Positions 53,094 through 63,431 of a stretch of 64,000 bases of DNA are shown in pieces (position 1 is the stretch's first letter; each line of letters begins with the position of its first letter). A model generated the notes under the pieces. That model was not told where the DNA came from. It ran no database searches and worked only from the letters and a program-made list of their open reading frames with translations. The position numbers were made by a program, and so were the translations under genes. The DNA is from Anaeromyxobacter sp. (GTDB lineage Bacteria > Myxococcota > Myxococcia > Myxococcales > Anaeromyxobacteraceae), in NCBI GenBank assembly GCA_025360965.1, contig JANYBC010000065.1:1-64000 (forward strand), in the 5' to 3' direction.

Positions 53094-53521
53094 CCGCCAC
53101 CACCGCCGCCGCCGCCCCCCCCGGTGGTGGGTGGGTGGGTGGTGTCCTGCCAGCCGCAGCTCTTCGGGCCGGTGAAGGGTCCGGCGGCGAAGGTGTTGCC
53201 CGCCGCGATCGTTGTGCCGGAGGTGAGCTCGTTGCAGGAGGACTGGCTGTTGTTGGCCACCCGGTGCGCCGAGGCGTCGTTATTGAAGAAGGCGACGCAG
53301 TCGCCGGCGTTGATCGGCACCGTGTGGGTGTCCACGGTGGTTGCGGTGAAGACCACCTGGGAGGTGGTGAGGCAGTTGGTGGTCCCGGTCGGCATGGTGC
53401 CGGAGACGATGATGACTCCGGTGAATGCGTTCAGCGGCGGGCCCGAGGCGGGGGCGTCGCTCCCGCCGCAGGCGGCCAGTCCGAGCACGGCAGAGAGGGG
53501 GAGGGCAATTCCGATTCGCAT
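53087..53521 (-). CDS. Cupredoxin-like lipoprotein with polyglycine tail
   Basis: 144-aa lipoprotein; lipobox VLGLAAC and good Shine-Dalgarno AAAGGAG before ATG 53521. A single domain (about residues 33-130) has VPINAGDCVAFFNNDASAHRVANNS and GPFTGPKSCGWQDTTHP, the order His...Cys...His of a cupredoxin copper site, although the loop spacing is not canonical and no Met follows. Three further cysteines may form disulphides. The protein ends with ten glycines and a tyrosine. Electron transfer or metal binding is likely; the partner is not known. Confidence 0.6.
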   Translation of the reverse strand: MRIGIALPLSAVLGLAACGGSDAPASGPPLNAFTGVIIVSGTMPTGTTNCLTTSQVVFTATTVDTHTVPINAGDCVAFFNNDASAHRVANNSQSSCNELTSGTTIAAGNTFAAGPFTGPKSCGWQDTTHPPTTGGGGGGGGGGY

Positions 53522-53594
53522 GGCGACTCCTTTCGTTGCTTATCTGCTGGACACCCGGACGGCTCGCCACGGGCATCCGGGGGGCGAGGCCGTG

Positions 53595-53624
53595 TTGCAC
53601 CGCTCCGGGGACGGAGCCTAGAAC
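53595..53624 (+). promoter_or_regulatory. Candidate promoter/operator of the type III PKS operon
   Basis: TTGCAC, 18 bases and TAGAAC form a weak -35/-10 pair about 26 bp before the remnant PKS start. The spacer holds a perfect inverted repeat GCTCCG-GGGA-CGGAGC (53602-53617), positioned like an operator. Confidence 0.3.
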
Positions 53625-53650
53625 CAAGCTGCTCGCCCCAAGGAGGTACC

Positions 53651-53815
53651 CTGTCTTCGACGACACAGCCTCGCATCCTCGCCGTCAGCCGCGCCCTCCC
53701 GCCGCACCACGCAGACCGGATCCGCCACTGGGCGGCGCACACCGGCGGGCCCAAGGTGTTCGAGGCGGCCTTGGGGCCCGGCTTCGCCGCCGAGCTGCTG
53801 CTGCTGGCCTGGTGA
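53651..53815 (+). pseudogene. Collapsed type III polyketide synthase gene (54 codons left)
   Basis: Directly after AAGGAGG a frame opens with CTG (no ATG or GTG). It keeps the PKS N-terminus (PRILAVSRALPPHHAD, residues 7-22), then RHWAAHTGGPKVFEA (25-39), which matches the conserved HPGGPK block, then LGPGFAAELLLLAW (41-54), which matches the GFGPG-type C-terminus. A full enzyme is about 350-390 aa with Cys/His/Asn catalysis; none of these residues remains. Junctions fall near 53717 and 53768 and both keep frame. It heads the operon, 3 bp before the methyltransferase. Real decay or assembly collapse are both possible. Confidence 0.7.
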
Positions 53816-53818
53816 CCT

Positions 53819-54382
53819 ATGCTCGGCCCCGTCGCGCTGCTTCACGCCTACCTGCTGCTGCTCCTCGTCGAGCGCGTCGCCGAGCTCTGGCTCTCGGCCC
53901 GGAACTCCCGCCGGGCGCTCTCCGCAGGCGCCGTCGAGAGCGGGCGGGGGCACTACCCGGCCATGGTCCTCTTCCACGCCGGCTTCCTGCTCGCCTGCGC
54001 CGTCGAGCCGGTGCTCTGGCCGCGCCGCTGGCCCCCCGGGCTCTCGCTGGCAGCGCTGGGGCTCGCCCTGCTCGCCATGGCGCTCCGCTGGTGGGCGGTG
54101 GCGACGCTGGGAGAGCGCTGGTCGACGCGAATCCTGGTCCGGCCCGGCCTGCCGCTGGTGAGCACCGGCCCCTACCGGCTGCTGCGCCACCCCAACTACC
54201 TGGCGGTGGTGCTGGAGCTCCTGGCGGTGCCGCTCATCGGCGGGGCGCTGGTCACGGCGGCGGCCGCCACGCTCGGCAACCTGCTCCTGCTCGCGATCCG
54301 CGTCCGCGCCGAGGAGCGGGCGCTGGGGCTACGGTCCGGGCCGGGACCCGCGGCCCGCGCCGGGTCCGGGAGCGGCGCGTGA
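53819..54382 (+). CDS. ICMT-family methyltransferase of the polyketide operon
   Basis: 187-aa polytopic membrane methyltransferase of the isoprenylcysteine carboxyl methyltransferase type. Membrane helices near residues 5-22, 45-60, 72-92 and 128-148. SAM-binding signature GPYRLLRHPNYLAVVLELLAVP and RAEERAL at the end. GRGHYPAMV is typical of the version found beside type III PKS genes (SrsB of Streptomyces), which O-methylates alkylresorcinol-like phenols. Its stop overlaps the ACP start by 4 bases. Substrate inferred from context. Confidence 0.85.
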   Translation: MLGPVALLHAYLLLLLVERVAELWLSARNSRRALSAGAVESGRGHYPAMVLFHAGFLLACAVEPVLWPRRWPPGLSLAALGLALLAMALRWWAVATLGERWSTRILVRPGLPLVSTGPYRLLRHPNYLAVVLELLAVPLIGGALVTAAAATLGNLLLLAIRVRAEERALGLRSGPGPAARAGSGSGA

Positions 54383-54656
54383 CCGCCCCCGAGGCGGCGG
54401 TGGTCGGCGAGCTGCTGCGCCTGGCCGCCACGCAGCTCGAGTTCGACGGGCCGCCGCCGGGGCCGGACGAGCCGCTGGCCGGCCGGCTCGACTCGCTCCA
54501 GCTGCTCACCCTGGCGGTGGCGATCGAGGACCGCTTCCAGGTCATCCTCACCGACGACGAGGCGGCCGAGGCGACCACGCTGCTCGCGGTGGCCCGGCTG
54601 GTCCTGGTGCGCGCCGACCCGGCGCGGCTCCCCGCTGGCCGGCCGCCGGAGGCTGC

Positions 54657-54660
<4 letters not shown>
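54379..54660 (+). CDS. Acyl carrier protein of the polyketide operon
   Basis: 93-aa carrier protein with the phosphopantetheine attachment serine in GRLDSLQLLTLAVAIEDRF (DSL motif). Four-helix ACP pattern and a short Pro/Ala-rich tail. The GTG start overlaps the methyltransferase stop (GTGA), and its own stop overlaps the ligase start the same way. It would receive the acyl group activated by the next gene's AMP-ligase and hand it to the synthase as starter. Confidence 0.85.
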
Positions 54661-56446
<1,786 letters not shown>

Positions 56447-56450
<4 letters not shown>

Positions 56451-57538
56451 GCGACCGGGTCCACGACGTGGTGGTGGCGGGTGGAGGTCCGGCCGGGATG
56501 GCGCTGGCGGCCGCGGCCGCGGGGCGAGGGCTCGACGTGCTGCTGGTCGAGCACCGGCGCTTCCCCATCGACCGGGCGTGCGGGGAGGGGCTGCTGCCGG
56601 CCGGCGTGCGCGCCCTGCAGGAGCTCGGGCTCCGCTCCAGGCTCGGCGCCGCCGACGCCTCGCCCATCACGGCGCTCCGCTGGATCGACGCGGCCGGTCC
56701 GTCGATGGAGCTGGCGCTGCCTGCGCCGGGCGGGCTTGGGGTGCGGCGCACCGCGCTCTCGGCGGTCCTGCTCGAGGCGGCCCGCCGGGCCGGTGCCGAG
56801 ATGCTCGAGGCCGAGGTGGAAGACCACAGGCGCGACGCCGGGCTGGTCGAGGTGAGGACCTCGGCTGGGCCGGTGCGCGGTCGGCTGCTGGTGGCCGCCG
56901 ACGGCCGGGGCTCGCCGATCCGTATGCGGGAGGGGCTCGACGCCGGGGCGGGGAGCCGGCCGCGGTTCGGGATCAGGCGTCACCTGGCGCTGGCACCCTG
57001 GAGCAGCGCCGTCGAGGCCCACCTGGGTGCGGGGGTGGAGGCCTACGTGACGCCAGCCGGTGTCGGGCGCGTCGGCGTCGCCTTCCTCTTCGAGCCCCCG
57101 AATGCCGGAGGTTGGTCCGCGCTCCTCGGCAGGTTTCCAGTGCTGGCGGCACGGCTCGAAGGGGCCGCTGTCCTGTCCGAGGACCGCGGCGCCGGGCCGC
57201 TGGTGCGGGGCTCGACGGCGAGGGTGCGCGACCGGCTGGTGCTCCTCGGCGACGCGGCCGGCTCGATCGACCCGCTGGCGGGCGAGGGCGTCTCGCTGGC
57301 GCTGGCCGGGGCGCTGGAGCTGGCAGGGCTGCTCCCCGACGCCATCGTCGCCGGGGCCACGCGCGAGGCGCTGCGCGGCTGGGAGCGGGCCTGGCAGCGG
57401 CGCCAGCGTCCTGCGGTGGCCTGGGCGGCCCTGCTGCTGGCGTTGACCAGACGGCCGCGGCTCCGGCGCCGCCTGATCTCGCTCGGCGCCGCCCGCCCTC
57501 GCCCGCTGGAGCGGCTGGTGGCGCTGGCGCTCGGCTGA
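56447..57538 (+). CDS. FAD-dependent oxidoreductase of the polyketide operon
   Basis: 363-aa flavoprotein of the PHBH/geranylgeranyl reductase-like fold. GxGxxG nucleotide site VVVAGGGPAGMALAAAAAGRGLDVLLVEHRRFP at the N-terminus, then DRACGEGLLP, the ADGRGSPIR block and the FAD/ribityl motif LLGDAAGSIDPLAGEGVSLAL around residue 270. Comparable to SrsC-type hydroxylases that convert alkylresorcinols to quinols, but dehalogenase-like or reductase activity is also possible. Last gene of the operon; converges on tag with a 20-bp gap. Confidence 0.85.
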
Positions 57539-57558
57539 CTCAGCCCGATCCAGCCGGA

Positions 57559-58182
57559 TCAGCCGAGCCGGGCGCGGAGCCGCTCCACCGGCTGGCGGAC
57601 GTGGCAGCCGTCGAGGTGGTCGTTGACCAGCCCCATGGCCTGCATGAAGGCGTAGACGGTGGTCGGGCCGACGAAGCGGAAGCCGCGCCGCTTGAGCTCC
57701 TTCGAGAGCGCGACCGACGCCGGCGATTCGGTGAGCCTGGAGAGCGTCGCGCCGTCCAGGCGGCGCGGTCGGGACCGCGGCGCCGGCTGGTAGCGCCAGA
57801 CCAGCGCGGCCAGCGACCCGTCGGTCTCGGCCACCTGGCAGGCGGCGCGCGCGTTGCCGATGGCCGCCTCGATCTTGCCGCGGTGGCGGACGATGCCCGC
57901 GTCACCGAGCAGCCGGGCCACGTCGCGCGGCCCGAAGCGGGCCACCCGCTCCCGGTCGAAGCCGGCGAAGGCGGCGCGGAAGGCCTCCCGCTTGCGCAGG
58001 ATGGTGAGCCAGGAGAGGCCCGCCTGGAACCCTTCCAGGCAGAGCTTCTCCAGGAGCCTGGTGTCGTCCTGCACCGGCCGGCCCCACTCCAGGTCGTGAT
58101 AGGCGAGGTAGTCGTCCGAGCCGAGGCACCAGGAGCAGCGCTCCAGGCCATCGGGACCAGGGCGGAGGGCGATGGGGGCCAT
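57559..58182 (-). CDS. tag: DNA-3-methyladenine glycosylase I
   Basis: Base excision repair enzyme (207 aa) that removes 3-methyladenine. Zinc ligand pattern is kept: CSWC and YHDLEWGRP near the N-terminus and NDHLDGCH near the C-terminus (C/H plus H-x3-C). The helical glycosylase core has GFQAGLSWLTILRKREAFR and KELKRRGFRFVGPTTVYAFMQA. Single gene, minus strand, with an 86-bp gap before the divergent AsmA-like gene. Unrelated to the polyketide operon. Confidence 0.94.
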   Translation of the reverse strand: MAPIALRPGPDGLERCSWCLGSDDYLAYHDLEWGRPVQDDTRLLEKLCLEGFQAGLSWLTILRKREAFRAAFAGFDRERVARFGPRDVARLLGDAGIVRHRGKIEAAIGNARAACQVAETDGSLAALVWRYQPAPRSRPRRLDGATLSRLTESPASVALSKELKRRGFRFVGPTTVYAFMQAMGLVNDHLDGCHVRQPVERLRARLG

Positions 58183-58274
58183 GGCAGTGGTCTAGCGGCT
58201 CCGACCCGGCGGCGCTACCCGCGACAGGCTGGCGCATCGCACCGGAGCCGAACAGCCGCTAAGCTCTGGTGGCC

Positions 58275-60962
58275 ATGAACGCCCAGAACCCGAAGCCTCG
58301 CCGCTGGACCCGGATCCTCGCCGCCTTCGCCGTCGGCCTGCTCCTGGCCGGGGTCGCCACCGCCTTCCTGCTCGATCGGCTCCTCACCTCGGCGGCGCGC
58401 GACCAGGCCGGGCGCCTCTCGGCTGCCTGGGGGCGGCCGGTCGAGGTCGGGGCGGTCAAGACGACCTTCCTGTCCGGGCTCGGGCTCCGCGTCGAAGGCG
58501 TGAGGATCGGCGCCGCCGCAGGGGAGCCCAGGCCGCTGCTCGAGGTCGACCGGGTCGAGGTGAGGCTGGAGCTGCTCCGGGCGCTCCGCTCCGGCGGCGC
58601 CGACCTGCACGTCCAGAGCGCCGAGCTGCAGGGGCTCCGGCTCAACGTCGTCAAGCTCAAGGACGGCACCACCAACCTGCGCCGGCTGGCCGGGGCGCTG
58701 CAGCGGGGTTCCGCCACGGAGCCGCCACCCGCCGCCGCTCCGGCCGGGGGCGAGGGGACCAGGGCCGACCTGTCGAAGGTGCGGGTCGACCACGCCGCGT
58801 TGCTCGACGGCCGCATCGCCTTCCTGGACGAGGCCAGGGGCGGCCCCGAGCTCTTCGTCGAGAAGATCGACCTGGTCGTCAACGGCCTGGCCGCCGGGCA
58901 GCCGCTCGAGCTGGTCCTCAAGGCCGGGCTGCTCTCGACGGCCCAGAACCTGGTGCTCGAGGTCCACGCGCCGCCGCTGCCGGCCACGCTGGTCCCGGTC
59001 CCCGACCGCCTGAGGCTCAAGGTGGCGCAGGTCGACCTCACGCCGCTGGCCCCCTTCGCGCCGACCGCCTCGGGCTTCCTGGGCGGCAGCTTCTCCGCCG
59101 ACCTCGATCTGGCGTTGGGCGGCGCGGTCGCTGGCGGCGCCGGACCGACCTCGCTGCGCGGAGGCTTCAAGGCCCTCGGGCTCCGCTTCACCGGCCAGCA
59201 GGGTGGCCGGGCGCTCGACGTCACGCTCGACGCCGACCTGGTGGCCGACACGCTCAAGGGCGACCTGGACATCGCCCGGCTCCTCCTCGCCTTCGGGCCG
59301 GCTTCCATCGAGGGGAAGGGGAAGGTGAGCGGCCTGCTCTCCGGGAGCCCCAGGGTGGAGGGGCTGCGGCTGGTCGCCCGCGAGCTCGACCTCGCCTCCC
59401 TCGCCCCGTTCTATCCGCCGCTCCCGGGGCTGCTCGGTGGCCAGGTGTCGGGCCCCATCGGCCTGTCGGTGCAGGCGGCCGGGACCGGAACCGAGCCGAT
59501 CATCGAGCTCCGCGCCGACCTGGCGCCGGTCCGGCTCGCCTTCGCCGGGCGCTTCGAGAAGGCGGCCGGCGGCGCCCTGTCGCTGCTGGCTCGCCTCCGG
59601 GGCGCCGGCGGCGGGGCGCTCCGCTTCGAGCTGGAGCTCGATCTCGGCGGTCTCGACCTGCGACCCGGCGGCTCGCTCGACAAGCGGCCGGGCGACCGGC
59701 TCAAGCTGGCCATGTCCGGCACCCGGACCACGGCCGGTTCGGGGAGCCGGCTGGAGCTGGGCCGCTTCACGCTGGGTCTGCTGGAGATGAACGTGAAGGC
59801 CACCGGCACCGTCGAGCAGGCGCCGGGGCGGACCCGCTTCGACCTGGTCGCCGAGATCGATCGCGTCGACGCCGACCGGCTGCTCCTGAAGTCGCCTCCA
59901 GCGCCCGCTCCCGCCGCCGCGCCGCCCCGGGCGCCTGCGCCCGGTCGCGCGGGCCCTTCTCCCTGGGACGGGCTGAGCGGCGCCCTGGCCCTTCGCATCG
60001 GCGAGGCCAGCTCGATGAAGCAGAAGATCACCGGGGTGAGCGCCCGGCTCAAGCTGAAGGAGGATGAGGTCAGCTTCGAGGAGGGTCGCTTCGGGATCTG
60101 GTCGGGGACGGTCGACCTGGCCGGCACCCAGGCTCGCCTGGCCCCGGCCGATCGCCCGTTCCAGCTCAAGGCCCGCGCCGGGCAGGTCCAGCTCGGCTCG
60201 CTCCTGGCCGCCTTCACCGACAAGAAGGTGGCCGAGGCCAGGCTCGACGCCGAGGTCCAGCTCTCCGGGAAGGGGGAGGGGAGCGCCGCCATCATGAAGG
60301 CCCTCGACGGCACGGTCGAAGGGAAGCTCCTCGACGGGGTCTTCTTCGGCAAGGACCTGGTGGCCGAGGTGCTCGAGCCGGTCGTGAAGGCGGTCCCCTC
60401 GCTCAAGGGGAGCGTGAGCCGCGGCGGGACCACCTCGCTCGGGAAGGTGCTCCCGTTCTCGCTCAGGATCCAGGGGGGCCAGGCGCGGCTTCAGCGGCCG
60501 CTCGAGATCTCCGACCGCGGCTCGACCACGACGGTGCAGGGGGCCTTCGGGTTCGACGGCGAGCTCGACCTGCCCACCACGCTGGCGCTGGCGCCGGCGG
60601 TGGTGGCCGAGGCGACGGCAGGCAAGGTCCGCCTCGACCGGCCGCTCCCCTTCGCCTTCAAGCTGGAGGGGAAGGCCTGGAGCCCCAGGGTCACCGGGCT
60701 GGACGTGAAGCCGGCCGTGCGGGTGGTTGCGGAGACGGTGGCGCTGCAGCAGCTCGGCAGGGCGCTCGGGCTGAGGCCGGCGGCCGGCCCGGCCGACCCT
60801 GGAAAGCCTGGCGAGGGGAAGCCGGACACCGTCACCGAGCCGGCCGCTGACGAGGCGGCGGCGGCCACGAGGCGGGCCAAGGAGGAGGCCGACGCGGCCA
60901 GGAAGAAGCTGGAGGAGGACGGCAGGAAGCTGCTCAAGGGGATCCTCGGTGGCGGGAAATGA
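58275..60962 (+). CDS. AsmA-family inner membrane protein
   Basis: 895-aa protein with one N-terminal membrane helix (WTRILAAFAVGLLLAGVATAF) and a large periplasmic beta-rich region. AsmA-type blocks near the start (GRPVEVGAVKTTFLSGLGLRVEGVRIG; LEVDRVEVRLELLRAL) and near the end (FAFKLEGKAWSPRVTGLDVKP). Proteins of this family form bridge-like lipid conduits between membranes. A Pro/Ala-rich linker interrupts it near residue 550. The C-terminus is an acidic/basic helix (RRAKEEADAARKKLEEDGRK) ending KGILGGGK. ATG at 58275 chosen; a GTG lies two codons earlier. Confidence 0.85.
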   Translation: MNAQNPKPRRWTRILAAFAVGLLLAGVATAFLLDRLLTSAARDQAGRLSAAWGRPVEVGAVKTTFLSGLGLRVEGVRIGAAAGEPRPLLEVDRVEVRLELLRALRSGGADLHVQSAELQGLRLNVVKLKDGTTNLRRLAGALQRGSATEPPPAAAPAGGEGTRADLSKVRVDHAALLDGRIAFLDEARGGPELFVEKIDLVVNGLAAGQPLELVLKAGLLSTAQNLVLEVHAPPLPATLVPVPDRLRLKVAQVDLTPLAPFAPTASGFLGGSFSADLDLALGGAVAGGAGPTSLRGGFKALGLRFTGQQGGRALDVTLDADLVADTLKGDLDIARLLLAFGPASIEGKGKVSGLLSGSPRVEGLRLVARELDLASLAPFYPPLPGLLGGQVSGPIGLSVQAAGTGTEPIIELRADLAPVRLAFAGRFEKAAGGALSLLARLRGAGGGALRFELELDLGGLDLRPGGSLDKRPGDRLKLAMSGTRTTAGSGSRLELGRFTLGLLEMNVKATGTVEQAPGRTRFDLVAEIDRVDADRLLLKSPPAPAPAAAPPRAPAPGRAGPSPWDGLSGALALRIGEASSMKQKITGVSARLKLKEDEVSFEEGRFGIWSGTVDLAGTQARLAPADRPFQLKARAGQVQLGSLLAAFTDKKVAEARLDAEVQLSGKGEGSAAIMKALDGTVEGKLLDGVFFGKDLVAEVLEPVVKAVPSLKGSVSRGGTTSLGKVLPFSLRIQGGQARLQRPLEISDRGSTTTVQGAFGFDGELDLPTTLALAPAVVAEATAGKVRLDRPLPFAFKLEGKAWSPRVTGLDVKPAVRVVAETVALQQLGRALGLRPAAGPADPGKPGEGKPDTVTEPAADEAAAATRRAKEEADAARKKLEEDGRKLLKGILGGGK

Positions 60963-61330
60963 GCGGGTCGGCGGAGGGCTGGTCGCACTCCGTGTCACGC
61001 CCGGCATCCTTTCACCCCGAGTAGATGCAGTAGCTGCATGACGACTCCGGCCCCGGGAAGGGGCAGGGGATCGCACGGCACCTGACGCCGATCAATTGCC
61101 GCGCTGCGCCGCCGATAATTGTTTGCTCCCGCCGACCGGGCCACTCCACATTGCCTTCCAGCGCCACTTTTCATGGAAAGTCGGGAGGATGGCGCCGCGC
61201 CGGGCCGGGGCCGAAGCAGCGCGGTAACCGCTCGACTTCACGCTCAGGAAGATCGCCGATGCGTCATCCGGTCGCGTGTGCTCTGGTGCCGCACCAGAAG
61301 GTGTCTCGCCCCGCCGCCTGGAGGGTTTTC
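60963..61330. other. Intergenic region with palindromes, no gene
   Basis: No coding frame with a start and family match is seen here. It holds a perfect palindrome ATGCAG-TAG-CTGCAT (61025-61039), a small hairpin GCCCC-GGGAA-GGGGC (61050-61064) and A/T-richer spots (AATTG, ATAATTG near 61095-61120) that stand out from the GC-rich genes and may mark the promoter of the downstream membrane protein. No convincing -35/-10 pair or riboswitch core was found. Confidence 0.5.
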
Positions 61331-63121
61331 GTGTCCGATCGCACGGCTGACCTCGAATGGAAGGTCGCGCAACTGAGCGAGCAGGTCGCCCGGCTCGGCG
61401 ACCGGCTCGCCGCGCTCGAGGCCGGTCCGGCGGCGCAGGTGGCGCGGGCCCCCAAACGGGTCCGCCTCGCGGAGGGCGAGGAGGCCGCGCCGCGCGCCGC
61501 GGGGGGCGACCTGGACGCCGGCCTGATCGGGGCCGGTCTCTCATACGGTGGGCGCACGCTGCTGGTGCTGGCCGGCGCCTTCGTGCTGCGCGCCTTGACC
61601 GACACCGGGACCATCCCGGGCTGGCTCGGCGTGGCGCTCGGCTTTGCCTACGCCGCCACCTGGATCGGCCTCGCCGATCGGGCCGCTCGCGCCGGGGCCG
61701 GCGTGAGCGCCGGGGTCCACGGCTTCGCCGCGCTGCTCATCGCCTTCCCGCTCCTCTTCGAGGCGGCGGCCAGGTTCAAGCTGCTCAGCCCGACCGCGGC
61801 GGTCGTCGCCCTGGCGCTGGTCACCACCGCGCTCCTCGGCGTGGCGGCCCGGCGCCGGCTCCTGGCCCTCGCCTGGGTCGCCGCGCTCGGCAGCGTCATC
61901 ACCGTCATCGCGCTCATGGTGCTCGGTGGGCGCATGGTCCCCGGCACGCTCTTTCTGGTCCTGCTCGGCGTCGAGAGCCTCTGGCTCGCCTACGTCCTCG
62001 ACTGGTACGCCATCCGCTGGCCCACGGCGGTGATCGCCGACCTGGCCGTGCTGGCCCTCTCGGTGCGGGCGGTGGGGCCCGGGTCGCTGGACGGGCCGGC
62101 CTCGGCCAACCTGGTGCAGGCGGTGCTGCTGGCGGCCTTCATCGCCAGCTTCGGCATCCGCACCCTGCTCATGAACCGGGGGGTGGTCGCCTTCGAGGTC
62201 TTCCAGACCATCGGCGCCGTGGCCGCCGGGCTGGGTGGTGCCGCCTTCGTGGCGGCGCGCGCCAGCGACGCCAGCGCCGCGCTCTTCGGGGTGGCCGCGA
62301 CGCTCTTCGGGCTGGGCGCCTACGTGGTGGCCTTCTTCTTCCGCGGCCGGCGCCCACAGGACCTCGTCAACTTCCCGTTCTACACCTCGGTCGGCGTGCT
62401 GATGGTCCTCTCGGGGACCGTCCTGCTGCTCGGCGGCTCCTGGCTGGCGCTGGTCTGGAGCCTGCTGGCGGTGATCTCGGCAGAGCTCTCCGGGCGGCTG
62501 GGCCGGCGCACGCTGGCGGTCCACGCCGTCGGCTATGCCATCGGCGCCGCCATCGCCTCCGATCTGCTGGCGGTCACCTCCGACGCCCTGCTCGCCTCGG
62601 CGACCCGGGCCTGGGCCGCCCCCGGCAGCGCCACGCTGGTGGCGCTGGTCGCCGCGGTGGCCTGCGCCTGGTTCGGTTCGCGCCCGGGCGCCGCCGGCCC
62701 GCCGCCCACCGCGAGCGCCCGGCTGCCGCAGCTGGCCCTGGTCTCCCTGGCCGCCGCCGGGGCCGCCGGGCTCCTCACCTCCAGGCTGGTCCCGCTGCTG
62801 GCCGGCGTGCCCGGCACCGAGCTGAGCCGCGGCGCGGTCGCCACGGTGCGGACCGCCGTTCTGGTCACAGGGACGCTCTTGCTGGCCTGGGCGGGACGCC
62901 GCGAGGCCTGGCGCGAGGCCGGCTGGCTCGCCTACCCGGTGCTGGTGGCCACTGGCGTGAAGTTCGTCTTCGAGGACCTCCCCACCGGGAGGCCGGCGAC
63001 GTTGATGGTCTCCTTGGGGCTCTACGGCGCCGCGCTCCTGCTGGTGCCGCGCCTGCGCCCGCGCGCCGGCAAGGTGGCCGCGGCCACGGCCACGGTACGG
63101 CCAGAGGCCAACCATGGCTGA
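61331..63121 (+). CDS. DUF2339-like polytopic membrane protein
   Basis: 596-aa integral membrane protein. The GTG at 61331 follows GGAGGG and gives a cytoplasmic coiled start (RTADLEWKVAQLSEQVARLGDRLAALEAG). Roughly 15 or more hydrophobic helices come next, beginning GRTLLVLAGAFVLRALTD. The coiled-coil plus many helices resembles DUF2339 proteins. No transport or catalytic motif recognised; the upstream frame extension is not coding-like. Its stop overlaps the next gene by 8 bases. Confidence 0.7.
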   Translation: MSDRTADLEWKVAQLSEQVARLGDRLAALEAGPAAQVARAPKRVRLAEGEEAAPRAAGGDLDAGLIGAGLSYGGRTLLVLAGAFVLRALTDTGTIPGWLGVALGFAYAATWIGLADRAARAGAGVSAGVHGFAALLIAFPLLFEAAARFKLLSPTAAVVALALVTTALLGVAARRRLLALAWVAALGSVITVIALMVLGGRMVPGTLFLVLLGVESLWLAYVLDWYAIRWPTAVIADLAVLALSVRAVGPGSLDGPASANLVQAVLLAAFIASFGIRTLLMNRGVVAFEVFQTIGAVAAGLGGAAFVAARASDASAALFGVAATLFGLGAYVVAFFFRGRRPQDLVNFPFYTSVGVLMVLSGTVLLLGGSWLALVWSLLAVISAELSGRLGRRTLAVHAVGYAIGAAIASDLLAVTSDALLASATRAWAAPGSATLVALVAAVACAWFGSRPGAAGPPPTASARLPQLALVSLAAAGAAGLLTSRLVPLLAGVPGTELSRGAVATVRTAVLVTGTLLLAWAGRREAWREAGWLAYPVLVATGVKFVFEDLPTGRPATLMVSLGLYGAALLLVPRLRPRAGKVAAATATVRPEANHG

Positions 63122-63407
63122 CCTGCTATCGTCGCTCCTGGAAGGGCTCCGCGGCGCGCTCCGGCGCGAGCGGCTCCCCGACCCACCTCCCACCGGGGCC
63201 GTCGCCCGGGGGCACCCCGGCGTCCTGGAGCAGCTCTTCGCCCGCGAGCAGCTCGGCGCCGATCCCGAGCCGCGGGCCGCCGTCCGTCCCGGGCTCCTCT
63301 CGGTCATCTTCAGGCCGGAGCAGCTCGGCGCCGACCCGGCGCCGGCGCCGCGCCGCCGCACCAACTGGATCGCCTTCCTCACCAAGCCCGAACAGCTCGA
63401 CGACTGA
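63114..63407 (+). CDS. Small protein with repeated PEQL motif
   Basis: 97-aa soluble protein. A hydrophobic segment followed by (R/K)(P/E)-x-QL occurs three times: VLEQLFAREQLGADP, LLSVIFRPEQLGADP and WIAFLTKPEQLDD, separated by Pro/Arg linkers. This suggests three copies of a short binding helix. No family recognised. It overlaps the DUF2339-like gene and is 24 bp before a cytochrome gene, so it could be an adaptor for the membrane or redox complex beside it. Confidence 0.6.
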   Translation: MADLLSSLLEGLRGALRRERLPDPPPTGAVARGHPGVLEQLFAREQLGADPEPRAAVRPGLLSVIFRPEQLGADPAPAPRRRTNWIAFLTKPEQLDD

Positions 63408-63431
63408 CGAACGCCGCACAGGAGGAGACGG

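Noticed and set aside
60963-61330. Cyclic-di-GMP or cobalamin riboswitch
   Set aside because: Conserved cores of these riboswitches are not present in order; only short palindromes and a small hairpin are visible.
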